This document shows positions 1 through 8,669 of a stretch of 64,000 nucleotides of DNA, in pieces. Within the stretch, counting starts at the first letter, position 1. Every line of letters begins with the position of its first letter. The DNA is from Terribacillus saccharophilus (GTDB lineage Bacteria; Bacillota; Bacilli; Bacillales; Amphibacillaceae), in contig FOCD01000001.1 of NCBI GenBank assembly GCA_900110015.1, forward strand, positions 868,001 through 932,000, read 5' to 3'. The translations under genes and the position numbers were made by a program. The notes under the pieces were generated by a model, which searched no databases, was not told the origin of the DNA, and saw nothing but the letters and a program-made list of their open reading frames with translations.

Positions 1-147
1 GCCTAATACCCAGCGGATGGCATCGGTTATATTACTTTTCCCGCTTCCATTCGGACCTACCACTGCCGTTACACCTGGTACAAAGTCAAGTGTCACTTTT
101 TCGGCAAATGATTTGAATCCGACGGTTTCTAATCGTTTCAGGAACAT
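1..147 (-). CDS. smc: Chromosome partition protein SMC, N-terminal fragment
   Basis: Only the first 49 residues lie in the window; the gene runs off the left edge. The fragment begins [18 protein letters not shown] and contains the Walker A P-loop GPNGSGKSN at residues 31-39, which is diagnostic of SMC/condensin ATPases. SMC homodimers with ScpA/ScpB organise and segregate the chromosome. Two in-frame ATGs exist (153 and 147). The AGGAG ribosome site lies 7 bases before the one at 147 and touches the one at 153, so 147 is chosen. In B. subtilis smc directly follows rnc in one operon; here a plus-strand gene and a terminator separate them, so smc probably has its own promoter in the 154-282 interval. 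Confidence 0.95.
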   Translation of the reverse strand, partial: MFLKRLETVGFKSFAEKVTLDFVPGVTAVVGPNGSGKSNITDAIRWVLG

Positions 148-282
148 ACTCATTCTCCTATATTGAAAGCTTATCGCTTATTTCTGCATTGTTATTGGTT
201 TCTCTTTTGTTTTTAACTTATTTATTTTATCATAAACTAAAGGTACATAATAGGTATCAATTACGTCAAAGGAGGCTCGTCC

Positions 283-504
283 ATGAAGCTCGAACAGGCA
301 TCAGAGGAGAATTTGTCCATCCTCATCAATGGCATCGCCGACCGGCTTGTTGTCGTCAACCGTTCCATCATGCAGCCAGAAGACTACCAGATTGAGAAGT
401 ACGATGATATTAAGTTTTTATATGATCATATTGAATCAAAAGGACAGCTCAGTGTATCTGAAACTGAAGCATTTATCCAGGAGCTGGCGAATTACCGAAA
501 ATAA
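283..504 (+). CDS. DUF1128 (UPF0435/YfkK-like) small protein
   Basis: A 73-residue protein with a perfect AAAGGAGG ribosome site 6 bases before the ATG. The pattern of an N-terminal helix, a central VVNRSIMQPEDY segment, a Y-D-D-I/L-K-x-L/I-Y stretch and a C-terminal SVSETEAFIQEL helix resembles the DUF1128/UPF0435 family (B. subtilis YfkK). Its biochemical role is not known. It is the only plus-strand gene between smc and rnc, is divergent from smc and convergent with rnc, and ends in a bidirectional terminator. In B. subtilis the family member is elsewhere on the chromosome, so its place here is unusual. The family assignment is from remembered sequence pattern, not a search. Confidence 0.8.
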   Translation: MKLEQASEENLSILINGIADRLVVVNRSIMQPEDYQIEKYDDIKFLYDHIESKGQLSVSETEAFIQELANYRK

Positions 505-506
505 AA

Positions 507-540
507 AACGGCGGAGACTACTTGCTCTCCGCCGTTTTTT
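507..540. terminator. Bidirectional Rho-independent terminator (DUF1128 / rnc)
   Basis: A perfect 10-bp stem (507-516 with 527-536) around a 10-base loop is flanked by A6 on the left and T6 on the right, so it can end transcription from both the DUF1128 gene and the convergent rnc gene. It would uncouple rnc from smc. Confidence 0.88.
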
Positions 541-1224
541 CTATTCAGTTAAAGCTTCCAAAGCAATACGGGCAGCCTGCTGTTCTGCTTCCTTTTTCGT
601 CCGCCCTGCTCCTGTGCCGACAAGTTCCCCCTGAACCTTCAGCTCCGCAACGAATTCACGGCTATGGGCAGGACCTCTTTCATCAACGATCGTATACGTA
701 ATTACTTTATCTTTATCCTGCTGAATAACCTCTTGCAGTCTGCTCTTATAATCCATCGCATGTGAAAAAGCACCTTGGCTGATTTTTGGAAAGACGATTT
801 TTTCGAAAAATCCGAGTACCACATCGAAATCCTGGTCAAGATACAAAGCACCGACAAATGCCTCGAACACATCAGCTAACAATGCAGGACGTGTTCTGCC
901 CCCAGTGCGCTCTTCCCCTTTTCCGAGCAGCACATATGTACCAAGATCCATTTCTTTGGCGAAGAGTACGAGTGATTCCTCTCTGACTATAGCAGCACGA
1001 AGCTTCGTCATATTCCCTTCCGGCATATCAGGATAATGCTTGTACAGAAATTGTGATACACCAAGCTCCAATACAGCATCGCCAAGGAATTCCAATCGTT
1101 CGTTATCCGTCTTCTTCAGGTGACGATGTTCATTCACATAAGATGAATGGGTCAAGGCATTCTGCAACAAAGCTTCATCATGGAAATGGATTCCAAGCTT
1201 CTCCTGCAGTTTATATAAGCTCAT
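541..1224 (-). CDS. rnc: Ribonuclease III
   Basis: Double-strand-specific endoribonuclease acting on rRNA precursors and structured mRNAs. The protein (227 residues from the chosen start) has the signature [13 protein letters not shown] at residues 41-53 with the catalytic acidic residues, the ALLADVFEA segment, and a C-terminal double-stranded-RNA-binding domain ending [19 protein letters not shown]. An open frame continues upstream to 1305 but runs through a strong hairpin (1261-1298) and lacks a ribosome site; the ATG at 1224 has GGGGA about 7 bases upstream and gives the family-typical N-terminus. It follows acpP, as in other Bacillaceae. Confidence 0.95.
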   Translation of the reverse strand: MSLYKLQEKLGIHFHDEALLQNALTHSSYVNEHRHLKKTDNERLEFLGDAVLELGVSQFLYKHYPDMPEGNMTKLRAAIVREESLVLFAKEMDLGTYVLLGKGEERTGGRTRPALLADVFEAFVGALYLDQDFDVVLGFFEKIVFPKISQGAFSHAMDYKSRLQEVIQQDKDKVITYTIVDERGPAHSREFVAELKVQGELVGTGAGRTKKEAEQQAARIALEALTE

Positions 1225-1260
1225 TCTGCTGTCCCCACTTTCCATTTGTTGTGATGATGC

Positions 1261-1298
1261 GGAGAAAGTCCCGCCTACAAAGTGACGGGACTTTCTCC
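1261..1298 (-). promoter_or_regulatory. Strong hairpin in the acpP-rnc intergenic region
   Basis: A perfect 13-bp inverted repeat (1261-1273 with 1286-1298) with a 12-base loop lies between the acpP stop and the rnc start. No T-run follows it on the minus strand, so it is not a classical terminator. It may stabilise the acpP end of the transcript or be a processing site in the rnc leader; the role is inference. Confidence 0.6.
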
Positions 1299-1317
1299 TA
1301 TGCATCTTATTTAAATC

Positions 1318-1551
1318 TTACTGTTTGCTGTTTATGTAGTTTACAGCGTCGCCAACAGTAGCGATTTTTTCCGCATCTTCATCAGAAATTTCCATGTCGA
1401 ATTGATCTTCCAATTCCATAACCAATTCCACAACATCAAGGGAATCTGCATCTAGATCTTCTTTGAAAGAAGCCTCTAGTGTTACTTTGGATTCGTCTAC
1501 ATCAAGACGATCAATAACGATTTGCTTTACTTGCTCGAATACATCTGCCAT
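1318..1551 (-). CDS. acpP: Acyl carrier protein
   Basis: 77 residues, acidic, with the 4'-phosphopantetheine attachment motif [12 protein letters not shown]; the modified serine is residue 37. It carries growing acyl chains for fatty-acid synthesis and donates them to PlsX. GGGAGGTG precedes the ATG at 9-bp spacing. It is last of the fapR-plsX-fabD-fabG-acpP block, 66 bases after fabG, in the B. subtilis order. Expression is expected to be under FapR through the upstream operator, possibly with a local promoter in the gap. Confidence 0.97.
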   Translation of the reverse strand: MADVFEQVKQIVIDRLDVDESKVTLEASFKEDLDADSLDVVELVMELEDQFDMEISDEDAEKIATVGDAVNYINSKQ

Positions 1552-1618
1552 AGGAAATTCACCTCCCTTCGTTATTATAGGACATTTCGTCCTGGAAAAC
1601 TACAATTTTTTCATTGTA

Positions 1619-2359
1619 TTACATTACCATGCCGCCATCGATATGAATCGTTTGACCAGTAATGTAATTGCTATCTTCTGACGCAAGAAAACGAACGACA
1701 CGCGAAACGTCTTCAGGCTTGCCTGGTTTACCAAGCGGAATCATGCTTTGCATCGCCTGCTTCTGCTCATCTGTCATTTCGTCCGTCATATCAGTCGTGA
1801 TGAATCCTGGAGCAACAGCGTTCACAAGAACGTTTCGCGCAGCAAGCTCCTTAGCAGCCGTTTTCGTTAATCCGATAACTCCTGCTTTTGCAGCGACATA
1901 GTTAGCTTGCCCTGGATTACCGCTGACACCAACAATGCTCGCCACATTGATAATACGGCCAGCTTTTTGTTTCATCATTTGACGAGTTACTGCTTTCGTA
2001 CAAAGGAATACACCTTTCAAATTAGTCTGGATGACTGCATCGAAATCTTCTTCCTTCATACGCATAAGCAAGTTATCTCGCGTAATACCAGCATTGTTTA
2101 CTAGTATATCCAAACTACCGAATGCTTCAATAGTCTGCTTGACCATATCTTTTACGCTTTCTTCTTCTGCTACATTCGCTTGGATTACAATCGATTCCTG
2201 CCCAAGTGCACGGATTTCCTCTGCAACTGCCTCTGCTTTTTCTTTGCTTCCAGAATAGTTTACTGCAACGTTCACTCCATTACGCGCAAGTTCCAGGGCG
2301 ATTTCTCTTCCGATTCCGCGTGATGCACCTGTAACTAGTGCTGCTTTACCTGATAGCAT
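1619..2359 (-). CDS. fabG: 3-oxoacyl-[acyl-carrier-protein] reductase
   Basis: NADPH-dependent reduction of 3-oxoacyl-ACP in the fatty-acid elongation cycle. A 246-residue classical short-chain dehydrogenase: cofactor motif TGASRGIG at 10-17, NNAG at 88-91, and catalytic Ser141, Tyr154 and Lys158. The ATG abuts the fabD stop codon (TAAATG), and its GGAGGAAG ribosome site is inside the last codons of fabD, implying translational coupling. Confidence 0.97.
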   Translation of the reverse strand: MLSGKAALVTGASRGIGREIALELARNGVNVAVNYSGSKEKAEAVAEEIRALGQESIVIQANVAEEESVKDMVKQTIEAFGSLDILVNNAGITRDNLLMRMKEEDFDAVIQTNLKGVFLCTKAVTRQMMKQKAGRIINVASIVGVSGNPGQANYVAAKAGVIGLTKTAAKELAARNVLVNAVAPGFITTDMTDEMTDEQKQAMQSMIPLGKPGKPEDVSRVVRFLASEDSNYITGQTIHIDGGMVM

Positions 2360-3310
2360 TTATTCTTCCTCCTTGTACCACGTCAAGAATGCTTGCAATG
2401 ATTCGGGATCTTGAACATTGAAAGTTGTTGTGCGGCGGTTGATCTTCTTCACTAATCCGCTTAGCACTTTACCAGATCCCACTTCGACAATGGCATCCAG
2501 TTCGTCATTTTGAAGCATATTGACCACAGTCTCTTCAAAACGAACCGGTGAGTACAACTGCTGTACAAGCAGCTGCTCGATCTCTTTCTGATCTAGTACT
2601 TTTTCTGCTGTTACGTTTGCATAAACAGGAATTGATGCATCAGCTTTCTCCACGTCTGCAAGTTCAGACGCGAATTCCTCAGCAGCTTGTTTCATCAGCC
2701 TGGAGTGGAACGGACCGCTGACATTCAGCGGAAGCACACGTTTAGCTCCAGCTTCTTTCAAAAGCGGCTCTGCAAGTTCGATTCCTTTTTTCGTACCCGA
2801 AATTACAATCTGACCTGGGCAGTTGATATTCGCTGCATCAACAATTTCGCCATGCTCCGTATCAACTGTTTGAAGAGCAGTCTTGATGTCTTCCAAACTT
2901 AGACCTAATACTGCAGCCATGGAACCCTGTCCTGACGGATAAGCTTTTTCCATCAGCTGACCACGCTTGTTAACAAGCACAGCAGCTTCTTCTGCACGGA
3001 AAACGCCAGCTGCAACAAGAGCACTGTATTCTCCTAAGCTGTGTCCGGCCGTAACGACTGGTCTAACACCTTCATTTTGTAATACCTGATAGATAGCAGC
3101 ACTTGTCAGAAGCAATGCTGGCTGTGCATTCTCTGTCTTCGTCAGCTCTTCTGCCGGTCCCTCGAACATTAAGGGTGTAATTGGCTGCGGCAATAATTCG
3201 TCTGCCGCTTGGAAAAGACTTTTCACTTCATCATATTCGTTGTACATTTCCTGACCCATGCCCACTGCTTGTGAGCCTTGTCCAGGAAACACAAAAGCTA
3301 CTCGTTTCAC
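2360..3310 (-). CDS. fabD: Malonyl-CoA:ACP transacylase
   Basis: Transfers malonate from CoA to ACP. 316 residues with GQGSQ at 10-14, the nucleophile motif GHSLG (Ser91) and the catalytic His202 in the GPFHSRLM segment. The start is GTG, overlapping the plsX stop in a GTGA tetranucleotide, with GAGGAGG about 8 bases upstream. This tight packing with plsX and fabG indicates one FapR-controlled transcript. Confidence 0.97.
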   Translation of the reverse strand: MKRVAFVFPGQGSQAVGMGQEMYNEYDEVKSLFQAADELLPQPITPLMFEGPAEELTKTENAQPALLLTSAAIYQVLQNEGVRPVVTAGHSLGEYSALVAAGVFRAEEAAVLVNKRGQLMEKAYPSGQGSMAAVLGLSLEDIKTALQTVDTEHGEIVDAANINCPGQIVISGTKKGIELAEPLLKEAGAKRVLPLNVSGPFHSRLMKQAAEEFASELADVEKADASIPVYANVTAEKVLDQKEIEQLLVQQLYSPVRFEETVVNMLQNDELDAIVEVGSGKVLSGLVKKINRRTTTFNVQDPESLQAFLTWYKEEE

Positions 3311-4320
3311 TTAACGTCCTCCTCGTCTTTCTTCATGCTCTGAATCGTATCTTGGATAATTCCTGTGACATTATTTTCTGCCATTTGCTTTGTTTGAAGG
3401 ATAGCAACTTGGATGGCACGCGCATTGGAGGAACCATGCGCCTTCACAAAAGGTGCAGCAAGGCCAAACAAAGCAGCACCGCCATATTCCGCATATTCTG
3501 TGCTAGCTTTGATTTCCTTCAGCTGTGGTTTCATCATAGCTGCCGCAAGCTTTGTCTTCGTGTTCTTTAAGAAAGCCTTCTTGATTGTCGTAAAGAACAT
3601 CGAAGCTGCTCCTTCTATTGTTTTCAGGGCGATGTTACCGCTAAAGCCGTCCGTCACAACAACATCAAAATCTCCGGAAAGAAAATCTCGGCCTTCTACA
3701 TTACCAATAAAGTTTATTGGTGCATTACTGAGAAGCTCGAAAGCTTTCTTCGTAAGATCATTGCCCTTTCCTTCTTCCGTACCTACATTGAGCAATCCTA
3801 CTCGAGGATTTTTGATTCCGCGAACTTTCTCCGCATAGATGGAGCCCATTACGCCGTATTGTAATAGATGGTTCGCTTTGGCGTCAATATTGGCACCAAC
3901 ATCAAGCAGGACAAATCCTTTTCCATCCACCGTCGGAAGAGTTGGCGACAGTGCTGGCCGCTCGATGCCTTTAATACGGCCGACTATCATCAGACCTGCC
4001 GTCATAAGGGCACCTGTATTTCCCGCTGAAACACAAGCATCGGCACGGCCTTCTTTTACTTCCTGAGCAGTCAGTACAAGTGATGACTGCTTCTTGCGCC
4101 GAATTGCCCGGACAGGTTCGTCATCTGCTGTAATGTACTCCTCTGTATGTATAATCCGGATATTCGCCGGACGAATCTCGCCAAGATGTGGTTCGATCTT
4201 GCTTTGATCTCCAACCAGTGTCAGCTCCAAGGATGCATCCTCTGTAGCTGCTAGCACGGCACCTTTGACTATTTCTTCCGGTGCGTTGTCGCCACCCATT
4301 GCGTCGATTGCAATTCGCAT
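3307..4320 (-). CDS. plsX: Phosphate acyltransferase PlsX
   Basis: Converts acyl-ACP to acyl-phosphate, the substrate of PlsY, and so links fatty-acid synthesis to phospholipid synthesis. The protein (337 residues) begins [20 protein letters not shown], the PlsX hallmark, and carries the [10 protein letters not shown] and [14 protein letters not shown] segments. It overlaps fabD by 4 bases and starts 3 bases after the fapR stop. Confidence 0.97.
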   Translation of the reverse strand: MRIAIDAMGGDNAPEEIVKGAVLAATEDASLELTLVGDQSKIEPHLGEIRPANIRIIHTEEYITADDEPVRAIRRKKQSSLVLTAQEVKEGRADACVSAGNTGALMTAGLMIVGRIKGIERPALSPTLPTVDGKGFVLLDVGANIDAKANHLLQYGVMGSIYAEKVRGIKNPRVGLLNVGTEEGKGNDLTKKAFELLSNAPINFIGNVEGRDFLSGDFDVVVTDGFSGNIALKTIEGAASMFFTTIKKAFLKNTKTKLAAAMMKPQLKEIKASTEYAEYGGAALFGLAAPFVKAHGSSNARAIQVAILQTKQMAENNVTGIIQDTIQSMKKDEEDVK

Positions 4321-4323
4321 AAC

Positions 4324-4893
4324 TTATTTCCCTTCTTTCACGCTCGAGCGGAACATCTCGAACGTACCTTTAAATACTTCTTCTTGATCAACAGCACTAT
4401 CCACTTGGATGATCGTCCGCTTCCTGTCCTGACGAATAACTTTCGCTTTGGCTACTACCCGCTCATGGAGTTTCACCTGTCTTGTAAAGGTGATTTCCGA
4501 GTGGAAAGTAAGTGCGAACGGATCATCAATCAGCGCGACCGCCAAGGAATTGGCCTGCGCAAACAGATGATGCCCTCTGGCAATCTGATTTCGTGTGAAA
4601 ACATGCTCCGGTTTAATATCCAATATACTTATCGCCCGTTCATCTAACTCTAGGTCAATGATTTCACCAATTACCTCATCAATGTTGATGCTTTTCACGG
4701 TTTCATCCCACTGTGAATGAGCGACGTGCTTAATCCGTTCCCGCAGCTCCGGAATTGTCAGTTCCATTCGGTCCAATCGGATTGTTTGGATACTGACAGC
4801 AAATTTCTTTGCCAATTCCTCGTCTGTTATAAACGGTGTTTTTTCGATTGTTTCCCGCAGTAAGTCCTGTCTGTCTTTTTTGCTTCTTCTCAT
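4324..4893 (-). CDS. fapR: Transcription factor FapR, malonyl-CoA-responsive repressor
   Basis: Repressor of fatty-acid and phospholipid synthesis genes, released from DNA by malonyl-CoA. The 189-residue protein has an N-terminal helix-turn-helix (about 20-60, including [13 protein letters not shown]) and a C-terminal hot-dog fold ligand domain with the [14 protein letters not shown] and VFKGTFEMF segments. A longer frame to 4959 begins inside the promoter; the ATG at 4893 follows a GGTGGAG site and gives the conserved MRRSKK start. It heads its own regulon operon and is preceded by a FapR-type operator, so it is probably autoregulated. Confidence 0.96.
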   Translation of the reverse strand: MRRSKKDRQDLLRETIEKTPFITDEELAKKFAVSIQTIRLDRMELTIPELRERIKHVAHSQWDETVKSINIDEVIGEIIDLELDERAISILDIKPEHVFTRNQIARGHHLFAQANSLAVALIDDPFALTFHSEITFTRQVKLHERVVAKAKVIRQDRKRTIIQVDSAVDQEEVFKGTFEMFRSSVKEGK

Positions 4894-4907
4894 CTCTCCA
4901 CCGCCAA

Positions 4908-4926
4908 AATTAAGACTAGGTACTAA
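4908..4926 (-). promoter_or_regulatory. FapR operator
   Basis: On the minus strand this reads TTAGTACCTAGTCTTAATT, an imperfect inverted repeat with the form of the FapR box known from Bacillus. It overlaps and follows the expected transcription start (about 4924) of the fapR promoter, the geometry expected for repression and autoregulation. Confidence 0.85.
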
Positions 4927-4930
4927 AAGT

Positions 4931-4959
4931 AATATATAATAGCAGACCAGAATTTGCAA
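4931..4959 (-). promoter_or_regulatory. Sigma-A promoter of the fapR-plsX-fabD-fabG-acpP operon
   Basis: Minus strand: -35 TTGCAA (4954-4959), 17-base spacer, -10 TATATT (4931-4936). It lies in the short gap after the recG stop and directly upstream of the FapR operator. Confidence 0.8.
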
Positions 4960-4968
4960 CAGCCGTTT

Positions 4969-7014
4969 TTAGTCGAGCACATTCCCGTTCAGCGCAAACT
5001 CTGTATCCAACGCTTGCAATAAATTGCGGTAAGCCGGGTCATTTTCCAGTCTTTCTTCTGCAATGATTTGCTCCGCATCCTTACGCGCTGTTTCCAGTGC
5101 CCGGTAGTCGTGCACCATATCGCCAACCTTGAATTCCGGTATCCCGCTCTGCTTTTTACCAAAGAAATCACCAGGACCCCGAAGCTGCAAATCCTGTTCG
5201 GACAGCTCGAATCCGTTCGTTGTTTCTGTCATGATGCGCATACGTTCTTTTCCGATTTCCCCTTTTGGTTCGGCAATCAAGATACAGTAACTTTGCGCAT
5301 CCCCACGACCTACTCGTCCCCGCAGCTGATGCAGCTGGGATAGCCCGAAACGCTCTGCATCATAGATGATCATCAGCGTAGCATTCGGAACGTTCACACC
5401 AACTTCCACTACTGTGGTAGACACAAGAACTTGGGTTTCATTGTCGGCGAATTCTTTCATTACCGCGTCTTTTTCATCAGATGGCAAACGTCCATGCATG
5501 AGTCCGACACGAATATCCGGCTCAAAAACAGCAGAAAGCATTTGATGCAGATCGACAGCATTCTGGATATCCAGCTTGTCCGATTCTTCGATCAGCGGGC
5601 TTATAACATACGCCTGATGACCGGCTGCGACTTCTTTCCGGATGAAATCCAGCACCCGATCTATCGTATTTTCTTTTACCCAATATGTTTCTATTTCTTT
5701 ACGCCCAGCTGGCATTTCATCAATAGCCGACACATCCATATCGCCGAATGCAGTAATGGCCAGTGTCCTTGGAATCGGAGTAGCAGTCATGAATAGAACA
5801 TCGGGATGAAGACCTTTATCACGAAGTGTTCGGCGCTGTGCAACGCCAAATCGATGTTGTTCGTCAACTATAGCTAGAGCAAGATTTTTAAAATGCACTT
5901 CATCCTGGATCAGCGCGTGTGTACCGACAACAATGTCCACTTCCCCATTTACAATCTGTTCGAGGACCGCTTTCCGGCGTTTGCCTTTGACACTTCCAGT
6001 AAGCAATGCTACTGTGGCGAATCCTTCCAGCATCTTAGCTAAAGACTGCGCGTGCTGTTCTGCTAAAATCTCTGTCGGGACCATAATTGCGCCCTGTTTA
6101 CCTGCTGTAACTGCCGCATAAAGCGCAACAGCTGCAACAGCTGTTTTACCAGATCCAACATCTCCTTGCAAAAGACGGTTCATTCGGTAAGAAGAATGTA
6201 AATCCCGCATAATATCCTTCAGCACACGCTGCTGGGCGTTCGTCAACGTAAAAGGAAGAGTGGTTACAAAAGCTTGTACCTTCTCTTGATCATACGCTAA
6301 GCTGCCTCCAGCAGACGCTTCCCGTTTTTGTTTTCGGATAAATTGCATTTTCAGCTGGAACAATAAAAATTCTTCGTATGTGAATCGTCTACGACCATGA
6401 GCCAGCGCTTGTCTGTCAGGCGGAAAATGCATATAATGCAATGCCGTTTTTCGGTCTGGCATTTTATAAGCTGCTAAAAATGATGCTGGCAGAATTTCCG
6501 CGATGTCTTCCTCATACTGTTCCAACGCCTGCTTTACGCTTTTTTGCAGCTGTCGTACTGTAACTGTACCTTTCACACCATAAACAGGCTGAACAGGAGT
6601 CAGCTCATCTGCTCCGCCAACTTTGAAGTTGCTGACAGTAAGCTGCAGACGATGCTGATCCCACTTGCCTGTCATTGTCACCTTTTTGCCCGGCATAAGC
6701 TGTTTCTGGGCAAATGCCCGATTGAACATGATCGCCTTCACTGCAACATTCTCCACTAGGAGCGTTACAGTTAGTTTGTTCTTTTTCCGTCCATAATATT
6801 GCACTTGAGCCGGTGAGGCGATTTCACCTTCAATCGTCACTTTATCATCATGAATCAGTTCAGCTAACGGCTGGACATCGAAGACATCATACCGATACGG
6901 CAGATGAAAAAGGAGATCTTCGACTGTGAAGATCCCCATATTCGCCAATCCTTCCGCAAGCTTTGCACCGATTCCCTTGACTTGATCAACCGGTTGCTTT
7001 AACACATTCCTCAC
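4969..7014 (-). CDS. recG: ATP-dependent DNA helicase RecG
   Basis: Branch-migrating helicase that remodels stalled replication forks and recombination intermediates. 681 residues, the usual RecG length. There is an N-terminal wedge/OB region (about 55-150), Walker A GDVGSGKT at 284-291, a DEQH Walker B box in the IVDEQHRFG segment, and the C-terminal LRGRVGRG helicase motif VI. The start codon overlaps the sdaAA stop by 4 bases (ATGA), so it is translated from the serine dehydratase transcript, as in B. subtilis. Confidence 0.97.
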   Translation of the reverse strand: MRNVLKQPVDQVKGIGAKLAEGLANMGIFTVEDLLFHLPYRYDVFDVQPLAELIHDDKVTIEGEIASPAQVQYYGRKKNKLTVTLLVENVAVKAIMFNRAFAQKQLMPGKKVTMTGKWDQHRLQLTVSNFKVGGADELTPVQPVYGVKGTVTVRQLQKSVKQALEQYEEDIAEILPASFLAAYKMPDRKTALHYMHFPPDRQALAHGRRRFTYEEFLLFQLKMQFIRKQKREASAGGSLAYDQEKVQAFVTTLPFTLTNAQQRVLKDIMRDLHSSYRMNRLLQGDVGSGKTAVAAVALYAAVTAGKQGAIMVPTEILAEQHAQSLAKMLEGFATVALLTGSVKGKRRKAVLEQIVNGEVDIVVGTHALIQDEVHFKNLALAIVDEQHRFGVAQRRTLRDKGLHPDVLFMTATPIPRTLAITAFGDMDVSAIDEMPAGRKEIETYWVKENTIDRVLDFIRKEVAAGHQAYVISPLIEESDKLDIQNAVDLHQMLSAVFEPDIRVGLMHGRLPSDEKDAVMKEFADNETQVLVSTTVVEVGVNVPNATLMIIYDAERFGLSQLHQLRGRVGRGDAQSYCILIAEPKGEIGKERMRIMTETTNGFELSEQDLQLRGPGDFFGKKQSGIPEFKVGDMVHDYRALETARKDAEQIIAEERLENDPAYRNLLQALDTEFALNGNVLD

Positions 7015-7901
7015 TCTTTCCCTTTGGTAATCCCGTATATCATATCTGCCAAACGGCGTCCGGTCGGCGTAGCAGCCAACCCGCCTTCAGCTGTTTCCCG
7101 AAGTGCTGATGGCATACTCTTACCGATCCGGTACATAGCTCCAATCACTTCATCACAAGGTATTCTGCTTGTAATACCCGCCAATGCCATGTCAGCAGAT
7201 ACGATTGCATTAGAAGCCCCGGCTGCATTTCGTTTGATACAAGGCACTTCTACCAGGCCAGCAACTGGATCACATACAAGACCAAGCATGTTTTTTAACG
7301 TTATTGCAAACGCTTCGGAACTTTGTTCTGGTGTTCCTCCAGCCATTTCTACCACAGCCGCACTAGCCATCGCAGCAGCCGAGCCTACTTCAGCCTGACA
7401 ACCGCCTTCAGCACCACTGATGGATGCATTGTTGGCGACAACAAATCCAAATGCTCCTGCTGTGAACAGGAAACGGATCATTTGCTCACGAGTCGGATTC
7501 AGTCTTTCTTTAACAGCGAATAACGCTCCCGGCACACAGCCCGCACTTCCTGCTGTTGGTGTGGCGCAGATCATTCCCATCGCTGCATTCACTTCGTTGG
7601 TTGCAACAGCTTTACTTACGGCATCTAAAAGCAGATGACCAGAAAGGGTGTTGCCTTTTGCCATATACTGTTGAAGCAAAACAGCATCATTTCCTGTCAA
7701 ACCAGAGTGGGATGTAACTCCCTTCAACCCGCGTTCTACTGCTTCTTCCATAATTTGCAGGTTCCGTTCCATCTGCCCCATAACTTCTTCACGGGAACGC
7801 TGATGTATATCCATTTCCTGGCGTATCATAACTTCCGAAATGGATATACTGTCTGCATTCGCTTGTTCAAGCAATTCCGCTACATTGCGAAACATATTCA
7901 T
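7011..7901 (-). CDS. sdaAA: L-serine dehydratase, iron-sulfur-dependent, alpha subunit
   Basis: With SdaAB it deaminates L-serine to pyruvate and ammonia. 296 residues. Cysteines for a [4Fe-4S] cluster are visible in the CATPTAGSAGCVPGAL and LVCDPVAGLVEVPC segments, which are the signature of the bacterial type 2 enzyme. It lies 9 bases after sdaAB and overlaps recG. Confidence 0.96.
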   Translation of the reverse strand: MNMFRNVAELLEQANADSISISEVMIRQEMDIHQRSREEVMGQMERNLQIMEEAVERGLKGVTSHSGLTGNDAVLLQQYMAKGNTLSGHLLLDAVSKAVATNEVNAAMGMICATPTAGSAGCVPGALFAVKERLNPTREQMIRFLFTAGAFGFVVANNASISGAEGGCQAEVGSAAAMASAAVVEMAGGTPEQSSEAFAITLKNMLGLVCDPVAGLVEVPCIKRNAAGASNAIVSADMALAGITSRIPCDEVIGAMYRIGKSMPSALRETAEGGLAATPTGRRLADMIYGITKGKE

Positions 7902-7910
7902 TCCTCCTGT

Positions 7911-8573
7911 TTAATTGATCAAGCGGGATACACGGTTGATGTGCGAAGCTTTTTCTAAAACTTGCATCACATCATCCTCCACGTTTTGATCCGTCTCGAT
8001 CACCATGAGCGCATCCTTTCCGACATCCTTACGGGAAACTTCCATATGCGCTATATTTATTTCATGCTTCGCTAAAATTTGAGTCACGGAAGCTATCGCG
8101 CCAAAGCGATCATTATGCATAATCAAAATAGCGGGCTTATTACCTGACATACGCAGTTCAAAGCCATTTAGCTCCGTAATTTCTACTTTTCCGCCGCCGA
8201 TAGAAATACCGACAAGCTCCATGCTGCTGTCATCTGTCCCAAGCTTTATTCTTGCAGTGTTTGGATGTTCTGTAGCAGCTGTATCTTCAATGAATTCGAT
8301 TTTCATATTATGTTTTTCGGCTGTTTCCAATGCGAACCTGATTCGATCATCATCTGTATCATAGCCAAGCAAACCACCAGCAATAGCTAAGTCCGTACCA
8401 TGACCGCGATACGTTTTCGCAAATGATCCATAAAGATGTACCGTCGCCCAAGTCGGCTGTAGTCCGAAAATGAGTCTTGCGGCGCGGCCAATACGGGCAG
8501 CCCCGGCAGTATGCGAACTAGATGGACCGACCATGACCGGTCCAATAATATCGAATACGGATTGATATTTCAT
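7911..8573 (-). CDS. sdaAB: L-serine dehydratase, iron-sulfur-dependent, beta subunit
   Basis: 220 residues. The N-terminal half has the GPSSSHTAGAARIGR substrate-domain motif. The C-terminal part (about 145-220) is an ACT domain (AILIMHNDRFGAIASVTQIL), likely the regulatory serine-sensing element. AGGAGTGAG precedes the ATG. A terminator upstream separates it from fakA, so it starts its own sdaAB-sdaAA-recG transcript. Confidence 0.96.
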   Translation of the reverse strand: MKYQSVFDIIGPVMVGPSSSHTAGAARIGRAARLIFGLQPTWATVHLYGSFAKTYRGHGTDLAIAGGLLGYDTDDDRIRFALETAEKHNMKIEFIEDTAATEHPNTARIKLGTDDSSMELVGISIGGGKVEITELNGFELRMSGNKPAILIMHNDRFGAIASVTQILAKHEINIAHMEVSRKDVGKDALMVIETDQNVEDDVMQVLEKASHINRVSRLIN

Positions 8574-8634
8574 AGGCTCACTCCTTCTTCTTCTATTTTA
8601 TCATGTATCACACATATGTTCCTACTAGAACCAA

Positions 8635-8661
8635 TGAAAAAAGCTCCCGTTAAGGAGCTTT
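8635..8661 (-). terminator. Rho-independent terminator after fakA
   Basis: An 8-bp stem (8640-8647 with 8654-8661, AAAGCTCC/GGAGCTTT) is followed on the minus strand by a run of T. It sits 8 bases past the fakA stop. Confidence 0.85.
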
Positions 8662-8669
8662 CCCCATCA

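Noticed and set aside
1225-1305. N-terminal extension of RNase III
   Set aside because: The extension translates a perfect hairpin and has no ribosome site; homologues start near residue 28 of the extended frame.
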